A stretch of DNA of 64,000 nucleotides from Monarcha castaneiventris obscurior (Eukaryota > Chordata > Aves > Passeriformes > Monarchidae): the NCBI GenBank assembly GCA_026261815.1, contig JAMPIT010000885.1, positions 248,001-312,000 on the forward strand. The letters run 5' to 3'. Both the position numbers and the translations under genes were made by a program. Under the pieces are notes generated by a model that was not told the origin of the DNA, did no database searches, and saw only the letters and a list, made by a program, of their open reading frames with translations. Shown here one piece after another: positions 36,524 to 48,352 of this stretch. Numbering within the stretch: the stretch's first letter is position 1; the number at the start of each line of letters is the position of its first letter.

Positions 36524-36554
<31 letters not shown>
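36519..36554. repeat. A14 followed by (TA)11 microsatellite
   Basis: An uninterrupted A run runs directly into an uninterrupted TA run. This could be a poly(A)-seeded microsatellite. Confidence 0.95.
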
Positions 36555-36555
<1 letters not shown>

Positions 36556-37299
36556 GCTAAGCCCAAGAAGAAATCCAGTAGTAAAAGAAAACCATTCTTT
36601 AAGAGCCACTTGTATCGCCGCCAGCGCCGGGAAATCCTCTCCGTTTCAGCCGGCTGGAAGCGCCGCCGGGATGTTCCTGCTCTGCTCGTGGGGTTGTGTT
36701 TAACGTAGAGACATCAAATACTCTAAAAATTTTATATTTCAAATACAGGGGAATTTTCCCAGGGGTTCGGGTGGGATTTTTGGATCACGTGGTCTTGCGT
36801 TGATGGGGGATGGGAGTGTTAAATCTGAGCACCCTGGAGCGACTCGTCCTTGTTTTTAACCTTTGTTTGTTTTCCCTGTTGGCTTGGAAATCTCCTGGTT
36901 TTTTTCCTTTTTATAGATTATTTTAAGAGGGGCTGTGTTTTCCCAGCATCACTCGCTGGCTCCTGGCTGAAGTTTTGGTGGTTTTACTCCATTCTGAGCA
37001 GCTTTGCTGTGTTTGGAGGCCAGGAAAACGCCTTGAGCTGGGCATCACCTGACAATTGACTCCACGTTGTTGTGCTGAGCCCTTGTTTTCCCCTCTTGGT
37101 CCACTTTGTGCTGTTGGAAGAAACATTTCAATTTCCTAAAGGATTTTCCTTCAGGAAAGTTTCGAGGAAGGGCCCAGCTTTTCTGCTTTCCAAGTGATGT
37201 GAAGTTGGTCAAGGAGAGAAGACTGAGGGAAATTTTGTCCACAAGCCATGGTGTGACCAAAGGACCAGGGCAGTGCTTGTCCCCTGTGCCTGGAGCATA

Positions 37300-37730
37300 T
37301 CCAGGGAAGGGAACAGATCTGGGAATGGAGCTGGAGCACCAGGAGAGGCTGAGGGAGCTGGGATGGGGCTCAGCCTGGAGAAAAGGAGGCTCAGGAGGGA
37401 CCTTCTGGCTCTCCACAACTCCCTGACTGGAGGGTGGATCCAGGTGGGATCAGGATCTATTCCCAGTGAACAGGGAAAGAGGAAACAGCCTCAAGTTGTA
37501 CCAGGAGAGGTGTAGGTTGGATATTGGGAAGTTTTTTTCATGGAAAGGGTTGGGCAGACATCAGAACGGGCTGCCCAGGGCAGTGGTGGAATCCCCATCC
37601 CCGGAGGAATTTCACATCCATGTGGATGTGGCACTTGGGGATGCGGCTTAGTGGTGGTCTTGGCAGTGCTGGGGAATGGTTGGGCTGGATGATCTCGGGG
37701 GAGATTTTCCCACCTAAATGCCTCTGGAAT
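37300..37730 (+). mobile_element. CR1 LINE 3' fragment
   Basis: GGAGCACCAGGAGAGGCTG through GGGCAGACATCAGAACGGG to CCCACCTAAATGCCTCTGG, the same subtype as 118-532. Confidence 0.9.
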
Positions 37731-37873
37731 TCTCTGAAGGACACAGCAGGGTGGTGTTTAATCCTGGGAAATCTGACTTGGTCGACACGAGCACCTGGAA
37801 AGCACCAGCATGAAATGTTCACAGTGAGGCAAAGTTGCTGCTGCTTCAAGAGATGTGCTGGAAAAGGCTGAAC

Positions 37874-38008
37874 CTCAACCCTATGGAATCCTGGAATGGT
37901 TTGGGTTGGAAGGGACCTTCAAGATCATTTGTCCAAATAGCTGCCATGGACAGGGACACCTTCCACTATCCCAGGTTGCTCCAAGCCCCATCCAACCTGG
38001 CCTTGAGT
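37874..38008 (-). mobile_element. CR1 LINE 3' fragment
   Basis: TGGAATCCTGGAATGGTTTG antisense tail to CAACCTGGCCTTGAGTG. Confidence 0.87.
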
Positions 38009-38089
38009 GTTTTATCAGTCTGGGACCTCCCTTTGTAACATTTTAGCACCAGACTGTGATTTTCCCCAGAGTCGGCATCGAACCTGCGC

Positions 38090-38720
38090 CAGCTACGCCG
38101 CCGTTTTTAAACATTTTTATGCCGTTCCTCCACCCCCTCTTCATTAAAAATTTTTCTTCCGCTGTCCACCCCGGGGGTGGGGGAAAGACAACCCTCAACC
38201 TTGTGTAGTCAAGGTTATGGTGATAAATTCCGGAGCATTGTCACTTCTATTCGGAGTAAATTGGCCGGCCGCTCTCGGGCTGAAGGGGAGATAATTTGCT
38301 GTAGTATTTCAAATGGATTAGAAATGGATTTGAAGGGAAAGTTCATGCCTCCCATTACAAAGGCTAGAAAGAAGACTATCTTAAGGCACTGTTCACACTC
38401 TGGCCTTCATTATCCACGCTTAATACCTTTCCTATTTTCCAGCGTTAATGAAATTTCCTGCCGGAGCGGGGCCTTGTGGACGGACGGGAAGACTCTTTAG
38501 ATCCGCTGGATGCGCGGCAGAAAGGGAATTACAAGGCCCTCGTGTCGAGGGGCCCGGTGTATTCTTCAGGTCCTTGGCCCGGCTATTATCTCATTAATTT
38601 TATCCTCTTTTGTCAATACGGTTCATTTCCAAAGGCCGTCCTTTCCATTAGGGTAACAATTCCACGGAGAGCTGGGATCCCGCCGCCGATGAAAAGCGAG
38701 TGGGCGTTCGGCTCCGTGCC
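38090..38720. other. Unique 630-bp block, strong enhancer candidate
   Basis: The longest repeat-free stretch of mixed CpG and TAAT texture: AATTGGCCGGCCGCTCTCGG, GGATTAGAAATGGATTTG, CCAGCGTTAATGAAATTTCC, GGATGCGCGGCAG, TCTCATTAATTTTATCC and CCGCCGCCGATG. The reading frames here have no convincing protein pattern. Confidence 0.42.
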
Positions 38721-39133
38721 CTCCCCGGTGGCTTTTCCCCACCACCACCAGCTTGGATGTCACTAAGAGGGAGGGGGACACACACTGGTGGCTGTGTTGG
38801 GGCCACACAAACACTTGGGAGCACCAACTTGGATGGAGAGGGAAGTAAAGGGCTCCTGCGAGTGGAGGTTGGGAAGTTGAATTCCCTCCCCGCGTTTCTC
38901 TGTGTGTGTGTGGTTTTTCCATATAAAACGTGATTTCCCTTAAATTTTAAATCTCTCAGGGTTCCTATAAAATAATAAGTATCCTAGCTGATGAAATAAA
39001 CAATGAATACAGTAAATATTCTAATAAATAACACTTTATATATGTAAAAGGATGAGGGGACATCCCTGCTTGGACATTTGCACCACCCAGAAGGTGGAAA
39101 TGGAGGTGGCCAAACTGAGCTCCTGGTTGGGAC

Positions 39134-39283
39134 CCCCCACCTCTGGAAGTGTTCAAGGCCGGGTTGGATGGAGCTTGGAGTGACCTGTTCTACTGGAAGG
39201 TGGCCCTGCCCATGGAGGGGGATTGGAACTTGGTGATTTTGAAGGTCCCTTTCAATCCAAACCGTTCTGGGATTTGATGATTC
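39134..39283 (+). mobile_element. CR1 LINE 3' tail fragment
   Basis: CCCACCTCTGGAAGTGTTC to CCAAACCGTTCTGGGATTTG. Confidence 0.82.
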
Positions 39284-39479
39284 CATGGCTTTGGTCTGGT
39301 GGTGCTTGGGGCCTTGGCAGCCTGAGCAGATGTTCTGCAGAAGCTTTGCTTGGTGACCACCCAGAGGTCACTTTTCTACCTCAAAAATCCAACAAATCTA
39401 AATTAGAAGAGGTTCAGCCCCACTCCCTTTGGGGAATGAGATGAGTTTTGATGCTCTTTGCCAAAATCCTTGAAAAAAT

Positions 39480-39566
39480 CATAGGTTCATGGAATGGTTT
39501 GGGTTGGAAGGAACCATAAAAATGATCCTGTTTCCACCCTCTGCCGCAGTGGGAATGTCCTGATAC
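39480..39566 (-). mobile_element. CR1 LINE tail
   Basis: TTCATGGAATGGTTTGGG, GGAAGGAACCATAAAAATG and a decayed CTCTGCCGCAGTGGG. Confidence 0.78.
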
Positions 39567-39819
39567 AGCACCTGTGTTTGGGGACTCCCTCAGTTTGGAG
39601 CTTGGCCATCCCTGAGGAATTCCAGAGAGGAGAGAGGTGTGCAACCACTAGAGTGGCTGAGTGCAGCAAGGCAGGAAAATAAATATCCCGAGGATTTGTG
39701 GGATTCGACCAACTGGATCTTAAACTGCTGCTTAAACCAGTGTGAGTCAGGCTCAGGTGGTGTGAGCAGACCTTGGGCCTGTGCAGGTTGGGTTTTCTTG
39801 ACCTTACTGCCAAAAAAAT

Positions 39820-40715
39820 TTTGAATTTATTATGTTATCTCATATGTGTGTAGATGTGATAATGTAATGTATTGAGTCATAAATATAAATTGATATTAAA
39901 TATGTATCTGATATATCTCAATAGATACAGAATATTTTTAATATATACAGATATATCTACATATAATATATAGATATAACTGTAGAGATAGAATATCTAT
40001 TTAAATGTGTAAAATATCTATTTAAATATATTTATCCTACATATATATTTGTCTGTATATAGTTTTTATATATATATACATCTGTATAGTATATCCATGT
40101 ATCTATATATCCATGCTTTGAGTGCTGCCACAGCTGTGCCACATCCCAGCCTTTCCCTACAAACCAGAATGGGAAATGTTGGATAAACCCCTGGCTTCTT
40201 CCCTCCCCTCTAATAGAATTAAGGAAAACATGAAATGTATAATATGTAGAAAATAATATCTATATATTATATATATTACCTATGTATTAGTGATTATATG
40301 TAATTCAATATATATTCTATATATTCAATAATATATTAGTAATATAAAGTGCTAAGAATAAAAATAGTATCTTCTCCCCATATAAACTATCTCTAGGTAC
40401 TATTAAATGTATATATTAAATATATCTAGAGGTTATTGAACATATGTGATTCAATCTGTGTATTCAGTGCATACATTCAATAATATCTAGAGATAATTGA
40501 TGGATATACAAGGCTCAGGGAATACAGGTGGTGATACATAGATTTATGTACAAAAGTATCCATATTTATTATTCTATATAATATATAGAGCTTGTATTTC
40601 AATACATATACTCAGAGTATATATGTTCAATAATTTGTGTATCTGTATGGAAATAGATGTGTGTGGATATATCTATATTTTACCCAGAGATAACATACAG
40701 GGAATATATATGGAA
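39820..40715. repeat. AT-rich TATA/GATA-like low-complexity tract
   Basis: Irregular ATATAT, ATAGATA and ATATCTAT strings over ~900 bp, interrupted at 40110-40205 by ordinary GC-moderate sequence. It is far more AT-rich than its surroundings. It looks like a decayed (TATC)n/(TA)n microsatellite. Confidence 0.9.
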
Positions 40716-40902
40716 TTAGAAGAAGTCTTTGAAGGGACTGATTTAGCTGTGAAAGAGGAGCCCAAAATCCATTGGGGATGTGAATGAAGGGATGGAGCAT
40801 CCTGGGGCCTCCCAGGAATGTGTCACTGGGAGGAAGAGGAGATGGATGGAGCTGGGATGGGTCTTGTCACAACCGTGGTGACATTTTGTGATACCTTCAT
40901 TA

Positions 40903-41453
40903 GAATCCTTGAATGGGTTGGGTTGAAAGGTTAAAGATCATCCAGTTCCATGGATGCCATGGCCAGGGACACTTTCCACCATCCCAGGTTGCTCCAAGCC
41001 CCATCCAGCTTGGCTTTGGACATTTCTGGGGATGAGGCAAAAACAGCTTCTGTGGGAACTCCATTCTAGTGCCTCACCACTCTCCCAGGGAAGAATTCCT
41101 TCCCAACATCTTATCTAATTCTGCCCTCTGGCAGTGGGAAGCCATTCCCTGTGTCCTGTCACTCCATCCCTTTTCCAGTCTCTCTCCAGCTCTCCTGGAG
41201 TCCCTTTAGGCACTGGAAGGTCTCCCTGGATCTTTCTCTTCTCCAGGTAGAACATCCCCAGCTCTCCCAGCCTGGCTCCAGAGCAGAGGGGCTCCATCCC
41301 ATGGAGCATCTCCGTGGCCTCCTCTGGACTTGCTCCAACAGGTCCATGTCCTTCTGCTGTTGGAGACCCCAGAGCTGGACACAGAACTCCAGATGGGATC
41401 TCAGAAAAGCAGAGTAGAGGGGGAGAATCCTCTCCATCACCCTCCCGGCCGTT
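40903..41453 (-). mobile_element. CR1 LINE 3' fragment, 550 bp
   Basis: AATCCTTGAATGGGTTGGG antisense tail to GCAGAGTAGAGGGGGAGAATC, with a ~20-bp deletion in the CTGGAAGG...TCTCCCTGG region. Confidence 0.9.
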
Positions 41454-41749
41454 GGATATTTGATATCATCTTTATTGCCCCTGATACAGCCACTAGACCT
41501 TTCTTCAGATCCTGCAGCCAATGCTGGATGCATCCTTGGCCTTCCTGGACTTTTCTGGGATGTGCTGGGTGGTCCATGAGTGACCCAAGTGTCCCTCATG
41601 CCATCACCACCTTCCACCAACGATGCCACTGCTGTGACTCTTTGCGAGTCACTAAGACTTGATGCTCCTCTCTGGAGATGAGGAGGAGATCCTGGGAAAA
41701 CTGAAACGAGGAATTTGTCGAATTCCCATCCCCTTCCACAAAAACCAGG

Positions 41750-42065
41750 CAGCAAATTTTCCGAGCTCGGTAGCCAGTGGCAACAGCCCTCCGGAATGAA
41801 TAGGCTGTCACGCTCAGCATTAGGAAATGTAACTATTCCATTTTGCAGCTCTCTTTTTCTTTGGAGCACATGTTCATTTAAAGGAAATGCTCTCCGGGGT
41901 TTGCATTCCGCTGATAGGATAGCGGGATCTTAATTTACGGATATTCTCCGGTAATGCGCGGTTTATATACGTTCTGCTAATAGCATTATGAGCATAGTTT
42001 GGGCTAATACAAAATTAGAGCTCTAATTTGCATAAACAAATTACTGTTTGGATTAGCGCTAAATG
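41750..42065. other. Unique block with octamer-like site
   Basis: GGTTTGCATTCCGCTGATAG, GGTAATGCGCGGTTTATATACG, GCTCTAATTTGCATAAAC (contains ATTTGCAT, the POU octamer) and GGATTAGCGCTAAATG. No repeat was recognised. Confidence 0.42.
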
Positions 42066-42253
42066 AGGAAGGCGACTGATATTGGAGGAGATTTGATTTG
42101 GCTGCAGTGGCTCTGTTTGGATAATGGGGGATGGATAGGAATGAGCTGGGAGGCTGCGTCGTGGGTCGGGAGGGAGGTGGGATGGCGCAGGAGATGTCGG
42201 GTCATGGAGTGGACAAGATTTTGGGTGGCAGAGGAGCCTCTCTGGGACATGTG

Positions 42254-42562
42254 GCAAGGTGGGGGTTGGCCTCCTTTCCCTGTCAGCCAGCGACAGGATG
42301 AGAGGAAATGGCCTCAAGCTGCGCCAGGGGAGGTTCAAGTTGGACATCAGAAGGAATTTCTTCATGGAAAGGGTTTTTAAACATTGGGATGAGCTGTCCA
42401 GGGAGGTGGAATGGAGCCCCCATCTCTGGAGGCGTTCAAGGAATTCCTGGACTTGGCACTCAGTGCTCTGGTCTAATTGACAAAGTGGTGATCAGTCACA
42501 GGTAGGACTTCATGGCTTTGGAAGTCTTTTCCAACCTAAAAGATTTTGGGATTCCGTGATAT
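42254..42562 (+). mobile_element. CR1 LINE 3' fragment
   Basis: GACAGGATGAGAGGAAATGG through GGAAGTCTTTTCCAACCT to a decayed tail GATTTTGGGATTCC. Confidence 0.88.
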
Positions 42563-42923
42563 TTATCCCTCAGGTGTCACTTCAGAACTTACTGGTCCTT
42601 CAGAATATCATTATGGGCAACAGTAAATGGATTGTGATTCCTGATCCATCTCTGTCCCACTGCCTCAATATTGGTGGGGTTTGTGAATTTAGGGAGAATT
42701 GAGGAGGTGGGGACACATCCCCAGCCCTGCCCACTGGACACTGCTGAGGTCCAGCATCAGCTCCAGGTGACAGACGGGGGATGCAAAGTGCTCTTGGGTG
42801 ACTTGTCCCATGCAGGGATTGAGGAAAATCCTTCCAAGAGCCAGATTTGGGGCCAGAATAAAAATATCAAAGTTATGGTATCCGATTAATAATAGGAATA
42901 ACGATGCCAAAAATACGGACCGA

Positions 42924-43058
42924 CGGAATGTTTTGGGTTGGAAGGGACCTTAAAGACCATCTAGTTCCAAACCCTTCCCATGGACAGGGATGCCACCCAC
43001 CCAATCAGGTTGCTCAGAGTCCCATCCAACCTGGCTTTTAAGCACTTCCAGGGATGTC
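42924..43058 (-). mobile_element. CR1 LINE 3' fragment
   Basis: ACGGAATGTTTTGGGTTGG antisense tail to GCACTTCCAGGGATG. Confidence 0.85.
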
Positions 43059-43307
43059 AAAGCTTGTAGAGCTCCATAAAACTTGGCTAAGCTCAGCGAA
43101 GGTCCCACTTTGCTGATTCTCTCATGGGATTGCATCCACATTTCCTTACTTCTGCCGGGGCTGGAGGTGCAAGCCAAGGGTGGGGGAGAGTCCTTGAAGA
43201 TTGTTTTTTGGTGTCAGTCCTGAGGAATCAGAGATTTTCCTCTGTGGATAGCAAGAACATCCCCGGTTCTTCCATACATTTCCTCCATTCCAGTGGGAGC
43301 TGCCCAC

Positions 43308-43376
43308 AGCAGTGGGGTTGGAATGAGATGATCTGGAAGGTCCCTTCGAACCCAAACCATTCCACGAGTCTCTGAT
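43308..43376 (+). mobile_element. CR1 tail next to the exon B acceptor
   Basis: GGGGTTGGAATGAGATGATC to CCATTCCACGAGTCTCTG, ending ~80 bp before the acceptor AG at 43456-43457. Confidence 0.78.
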
Positions 43377-43457
43377 CCCATGCTTTGCTCATGAAGCAGC
43401 GCCTCCTTGTGACGTTTTCCCAAATTTGGGCTGACCTTGACTTTATTTCTCCCACAG

Positions 43458-43651
43458 ATCCCCGTTGTTAAACCAAACCCGACTCTCACTCCAAGGTGGC
43501 AAATCCCAGCTCGTCCAACAGCGCTGGAGGAGCAAAGGCTTCCGCTGCATCGGCGGGGTCATGTACCGGGTGTCGGCCAACAAACTCTCCAAAACTTCCA
43601 GCAGCCCTGTCCGGGCCAGGGACCTGAGCACCAGAACTCCCATCAGAGCAG
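43458..43651 (+). CDS. ZC3H3: ZC3H3 internal coding exon B
   Basis: This is a 194-nt exon after CTTTATTTCTCCCACAG, ending GCAG before GTGAGC, the best donor in the window. One base completes the Arg codon from the previous exon, then 64 open codons follow and one base is left over. The peptide contains the block RWRSKGFRCIGGVMYRVS followed by ANKLSKTSSSPVRARDLS, a signature I recognise from ZC3H3 just N-terminal to its finger array. No classical domain is visible. It is a basic linker probably involved in protein or RNA contact (inference). An ATG at 43465 in another frame opens a 127-codon reading frame across the exon, and the Met inside the correct frame is internal, so neither is a start. 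A CR1 tail stops about 80 bp before the acceptor. The leftover phase does not fit the CCCH exon at 59259, which is what pointed to the 82-nt exon at 56960. Confidence 0.93.
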
Positions 43652-44345
43652 GTGAGCAGCAGGAATTTGTCCAAAATCCACTGAGTTCAGTTTTTAGCTG
43701 TTTATTCCCAGCCCACGGGTTGCGACTCATCCTCTGGCCTCGTAGGATTCCAGATGTGAAGGTGGTGGACATCCCGTGGTGCCAAGTGCTGTTCTTGCTT
43801 TACAGCAACTCTGAAGGGGAAATAATGTTGGAGAAATTAAAGGTTTAGGAAAACTGAGGTTTTTTCTTAAGTCAGACTTAGTTCAAGCTTATGGAGATGT
43901 GTTGTTAAACTTGGTTTAGTGCACAAAGTCTTGGGTAACTGCGAACAGCACCAGGAGGTTGAACGTGCTTGAGATTCTCATCAAATTATGTTCAATACTG
44001 ACCTAAAAATTTGGGAAGATCATTCTCCTGAAAACCATGGAATGATGCCTCCAGTTTGATGAATTCCTGGCTTTATATTGTGGCTTTGATTAAATTTGTG
44101 TTTCAGCTCCTCCTGTGTTTGATGCCTCAAGTGTGGATCTTAAAAATAGCAGATTTTAACTGAGTTAATTTTTATTTTTTAAATTTCTTCTTGGTCTCAA
44201 ATATTATTGCTCCCTAAATGGTTTATTGAGAATTTTTGGGGATAGTTAAACTGGGAATGGCCAAATCAGCTTTGTGCTGGGGTTTTCCTTGGCTGGAAGG
44301 ATGAAGGGAGCAGAGATGAGGATTTTGATGGATGATGCTGGGAAG

Positions 44346-44461
44346 GCAATGAGGGGTGGTTTGGATTGGAAGGGGCCTTCAAGGTCATCCAGTTCCATCC
44401 CCCTGGGACACCTTCCACTGGACCAGGTTGCTTCCAGCCCTGTCCAGCTTGGCCTTGAATG
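44346..44461 (-). mobile_element. CR1 LINE 3' fragment
   Basis: GGTTTGGATTGGAAGGGGCC to CAGCTTGGCCTTGAATG. The CATGGGCAGG stretch is partly deleted. Confidence 0.82.
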
Positions 44462-47400
44462 CCAAAATATGATGGGAAAGCACATGAAGAGAAGAGATGC
44501 AGCCTTCTAAACCACCTGCACCACGATTCCTGTGGGAGTTATGGGGCATCCTGGGTGGTTTTAAGGAGCAGGATTAGGGAGGGAAGGAGCTTTTTTCTGG
44601 GATGGGAAGTGGAGCTGCCTGTGGATGATGGCAGAGATGAGGATGAGGTGGTGGCTGAGGGACTTGGAGCTGATGGAGCGTCGCTTCCAGGTCATTTCCT
44701 TTCTGAGAGCATTAAAGGGAGGCTGAGCAGGAGTTTGGGAATGGTTTGTTGGTGTTTTCACAGCTCAGCTCTTCTCAGGACACATTTTTGGTGCTTGACT
44801 CTCCTGCAGCCTCTTCCTTGCTGCCAACTCCTCAAATAGGGACGAGCACCCTTAGGAGCACGTGTCCGTAAGGATTCTTTTGGAATCTGGAATCCTGCCT
44901 GGTAAATCCTTGGCTTTGGTGCTGCCTCTGAGGAGGAGGGGCAAGGGTCAGCCTTTGGAGACTCAGAAAAGGCGGCCAGAAAGCAGCTCAGGGGTTTGTA
45001 GATCAAAAAAAAAATCCCAGTGTGATCGATGTAGGATTTTTTCCAAGACCTTTGCTACTGGTGTTGGGATTTTCCAAAGTGTCTGGATCGGGATAATTGG
45101 CTGCACAAAACCAGCTCAAGGGTGGTTCTGCCTTAAGCACCATCTCTGGGCACTGAAGATATCACCAAAGGCAGAAAATACCCTGCAGGAGTGGAAGAAA
45201 AGGGATGAAACCCTAAGACATGGATGGGGATGATGTTAGATGGAGCAAGGGATGGATTTCAGGAGAGAATTGGATCACTAGGAAGAGTCCTGGGGAGAAG
45301 CAGTGGCTGAAAGGACTGGAAAAGTGGAAGATCTGGAGCTGCCAAGTGAAGGAAGGAGGTCTCTCCATGGCCAGGTGGATCAGCCAAAACCCAAGGGGCT
45401 TAAACTGGTGGGAGAGCTCTCCAAGGACAAGGATAATGAGGTGCTGGAGACATTTGGCTCTAAAATCTCCCATTATTGGGTTATTTTAAAGAACAGGTTT
45501 CATGGACTTCTTTTTGGGGAGCACATGGGTGGAATACCTTGCTGCCTTCCATCAAGAAGGAGAATTTTTTGATTTGTCCAAGTGCAAGGAGGTCTCTAAA
45601 TTTGTCTGGAAATAGAAAATTCTCCTGTGGGCAGCACAGCAAAGTGATGGATTCAGTCTGTCCATGAAAATCCATCACTGTGTTGGGACCAAGCGGAGAA
45701 ACACCAAACTTAGAGGCAAATTTCTGGAAGAGGGATTGGGCCAAAGGCATGATGGGAGGATTTCTGCTAATTCTGGCATTGGAATTGCTCGTGGGGTTTT
45801 CTGAGGGGATTTGGGGTGATAGGGCATGGAGGAGATGAGATCCCTCCATTTTTCCTTCCCTACTGAAACCATGTTTTTTAGTGAGGTCTCACTCAGAGAA
45901 TTGGGTTTAATTAGTCCCACTTTGGGAGAGAAGTTCTCTTCCAGGGTTATTCCCTATAAAATACAACCCCATCTCATTATTATTTTGAAGATATTCCTTC
46001 TTTTGCTGTTGCCTCTTTCCCCCTGCCGTTGGCTTTGTGACCGCAAAACCCGAGGAACTGCTGTGGATCAGTATTTTCATGTCATCTTTCATCTCTCCCC
46101 ATAATTCATCCTCCTTCCCAAGGATGGATTCCACAGATTCCTCCTGCGTTAGGATAACTGGGCCTGGCAGGGCGGAAGATTTGTGTGTTCTCATCGGCTG
46201 CGAACGTTTGCTCGACGCTCTGTGTTTTCAACACTTGACAAAGTTTATTTAAAAGATGGAAAAAAACGGCTTTTCCTTTCCCTTCCAGTGCCAGGAGCCA
46301 TGTGTTTGGAATAGTGGAGAGACGGGAAATGCTCCTGACAGTTTAATAGCTTGGAGTTTACTTCCAGTGGGTTATAATTCTGCTCTTGCCCTGGATTTAT
46401 AGGGTTGGGGTTTTATCTCTGCAGTACAAAATCCGATGCTGGGTGCTGGGGCTGATCCATCCGCGCCATCGTGGCATTCCCAAGTGATTTATTGATGGAT
46501 GCTGGTGGTGAGTTACGATTTGGTCCTGGGCATGCACTTCCTGCATCCCTGTGCTGTATTGGGATCAATCCTGAGGTTACCAGGAGCAATGGGAAGAGCA
46601 GTTTTCCACGGCTCTTCTGGAATCAGCTCTGTTAGTGGTAGAGATGTGAGGCGGTCACACGGCTTGGGAGCAAGGAAAGTGTCTCTGCAATCCCAGGAAA
46701 AATTTTTGGAGGTGTTTTGAGCATAAAAAACCTCCCTGGAGCAATCGCAGCATCACCATGGCCTGTGCAGCTGCTGAGAACTTTGCTCTCATCCCACGTG
46801 TGGCTCTGCTTCCAAAGGATTTCTGCGCCTTCCGCACTTGTCTCCGGAAAACTGCAAATAAAGCACAGAAATAAAAGGACTTTTTGCCTTCCCGGCTGGG
46901 TAAGGAGCTTGGATGTGGCGTAATTCATTGCTCGGGCAAGGATGGAGAAGAAAACCCAGAGCTCAACCACTCGCTGCTCATCCCTGTGTGAGACAAAGAT
47001 GCGGAATCACACACGGAAAGGCTCTTTCCTGTTGGGATAACTGGTATTTCAGCACCCATTTGCAGAAGTCTCGGAAAATCAGTGGTGGGATGGCGTGGAA
47101 AGCATTTGCTACGTGGCAATTAATTAAACAAGCGGAATAATTGGGTTTCTCGGCTCACAAGGAACGTTTCCTTCATTTCTTTCTCCAGCTGCTAAGACGT
47201 TTTCCAGACTCTTGAGGAATTTCCATGAAATCAGGGAGAGAAGCAAAAGGTCTTGGGCAATGTAGAGTTTCACAAAGAAATACAAAAGGAGAAATACAAG
47301 ATTGAAAGCAGCAGAAAGGAAATTAAGGTTTGACATTGTCCGGAAACCAGCCCTGACCCCAATCTCGGCACGAGCCGCCGCTGCTGCCGAGAGAGGAATT

Positions 47401-47917
47401 GCACTCCGTGAGCTGGGACTGACTCCAGCAGGGTTTTCCGAGTGTCCAGGCTGTTTTTCCATGGGCAAATCCTCACCTGCATGATTTCCTCATGCACTGC
47501 TGAGGTTTTAGCTCTCGGTTGGAGAAAGGCTGGTGGCTTTTGGGACTCCAGAAGTGGCAGCCGGCCCACTGAGCAATGTGATTTTATTTATTGGGGTTTT
47601 CAAATTTTCTCCATGGTTGTAGATTCCAGAGCCTTGGAGATACCCAGGATTGCTGAGCTCCCAAAAGGGGAGGTTTAAGAGGAGTTTTCAAGTCCTCCCG
47701 AGCTGAGTCACCTCCCACACATTGTGATGGTGGCTCTAAACATCAAAGGAACAAATTATTGATTAAAATGTGGTCGAATTCAGGCTTTCAAAACTGGGAG
47801 GGACTTTCCCTGGATCCAGATGCACTCGTGTCTCCATCCTGCTGTGTAACATCCCCTTCTGCCTCAGTTTCCCCACTCAGCTGAGACAGTGCTCAGCTGG
47901 GGAGACTGAAGGTCATT

Positions 47918-48352
47918 GAAGCATGGAATGGTTTGGGTTGGAAGAGACCTTAAAGACCATCCAGTTCCAGCCCCCTGCCATGGGCAGGGACACCTTCCAC
48001 CAGACCAAGTTGCTCCAAGCCCCACCCAACCTGGCCTTGGACACTTCCAGGGGTGATGCAGCCCCAGCTTCTCTGCAAAACCTGTGCCAAGGAAGGATTT
48101 CTTCCCAATATCCCATCTAACCCTGCCCTCTGGCAGTGGGAAGCCATTCCCTGTGTCCTGTCACTCCATCCCTTGGCCCAAGTCCCTCTCCAGCTCTCCT
48201 GGAGCCCCTTTAGGCACTGGGAGTGGCTCTAAGTTCTCCCCAGAGCCTTCTCCTCTCCAGGCTGGACATTCCCAGCTCTCCCAGCCTGGCTCCAGAGCAG
48301 AGGGGCTCCAGCCCTCGGAGCATCTCTGTGACTTCCTCTGGACTCGCTCCTC
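47918..48352 (-). mobile_element. CR1 LINE 3' fragment
   Basis: AGCATGGAATGGTTTGGG antisense tail through CCTGTGTCCTGTCACTCC to CTTCCTCTGGACTCGCTCC. Confidence 0.92.

Larger units (their letters stand above)
7922..43457 (+). other. ZC3H3: 35.5-kb intron between exons A and B
   Basis: The flanking exons fit in phase, so this reads as one intron. It holds about thirty CR1 fragments, two LTRs, the polypyrimidine tract, the AT-rich tract, short microsatellites and several CpG- and TAAT-bearing unique blocks. Stretches such as 7922-9247, 19250-20640, 23560-25380, 27900-29290 and 35250-36500 show nothing beyond ordinary unique intronic sequence. No RNA gene or nested gene was recognised on either strand. 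Confidence 0.8.

Noticed and set aside
43465..43848. 127-codon ORF starting with ATG across exon B
   Set aside because: The ATG lies after the splice acceptor and the frame runs through the GTGAGC donor into intron. The true reading enters from exon A.
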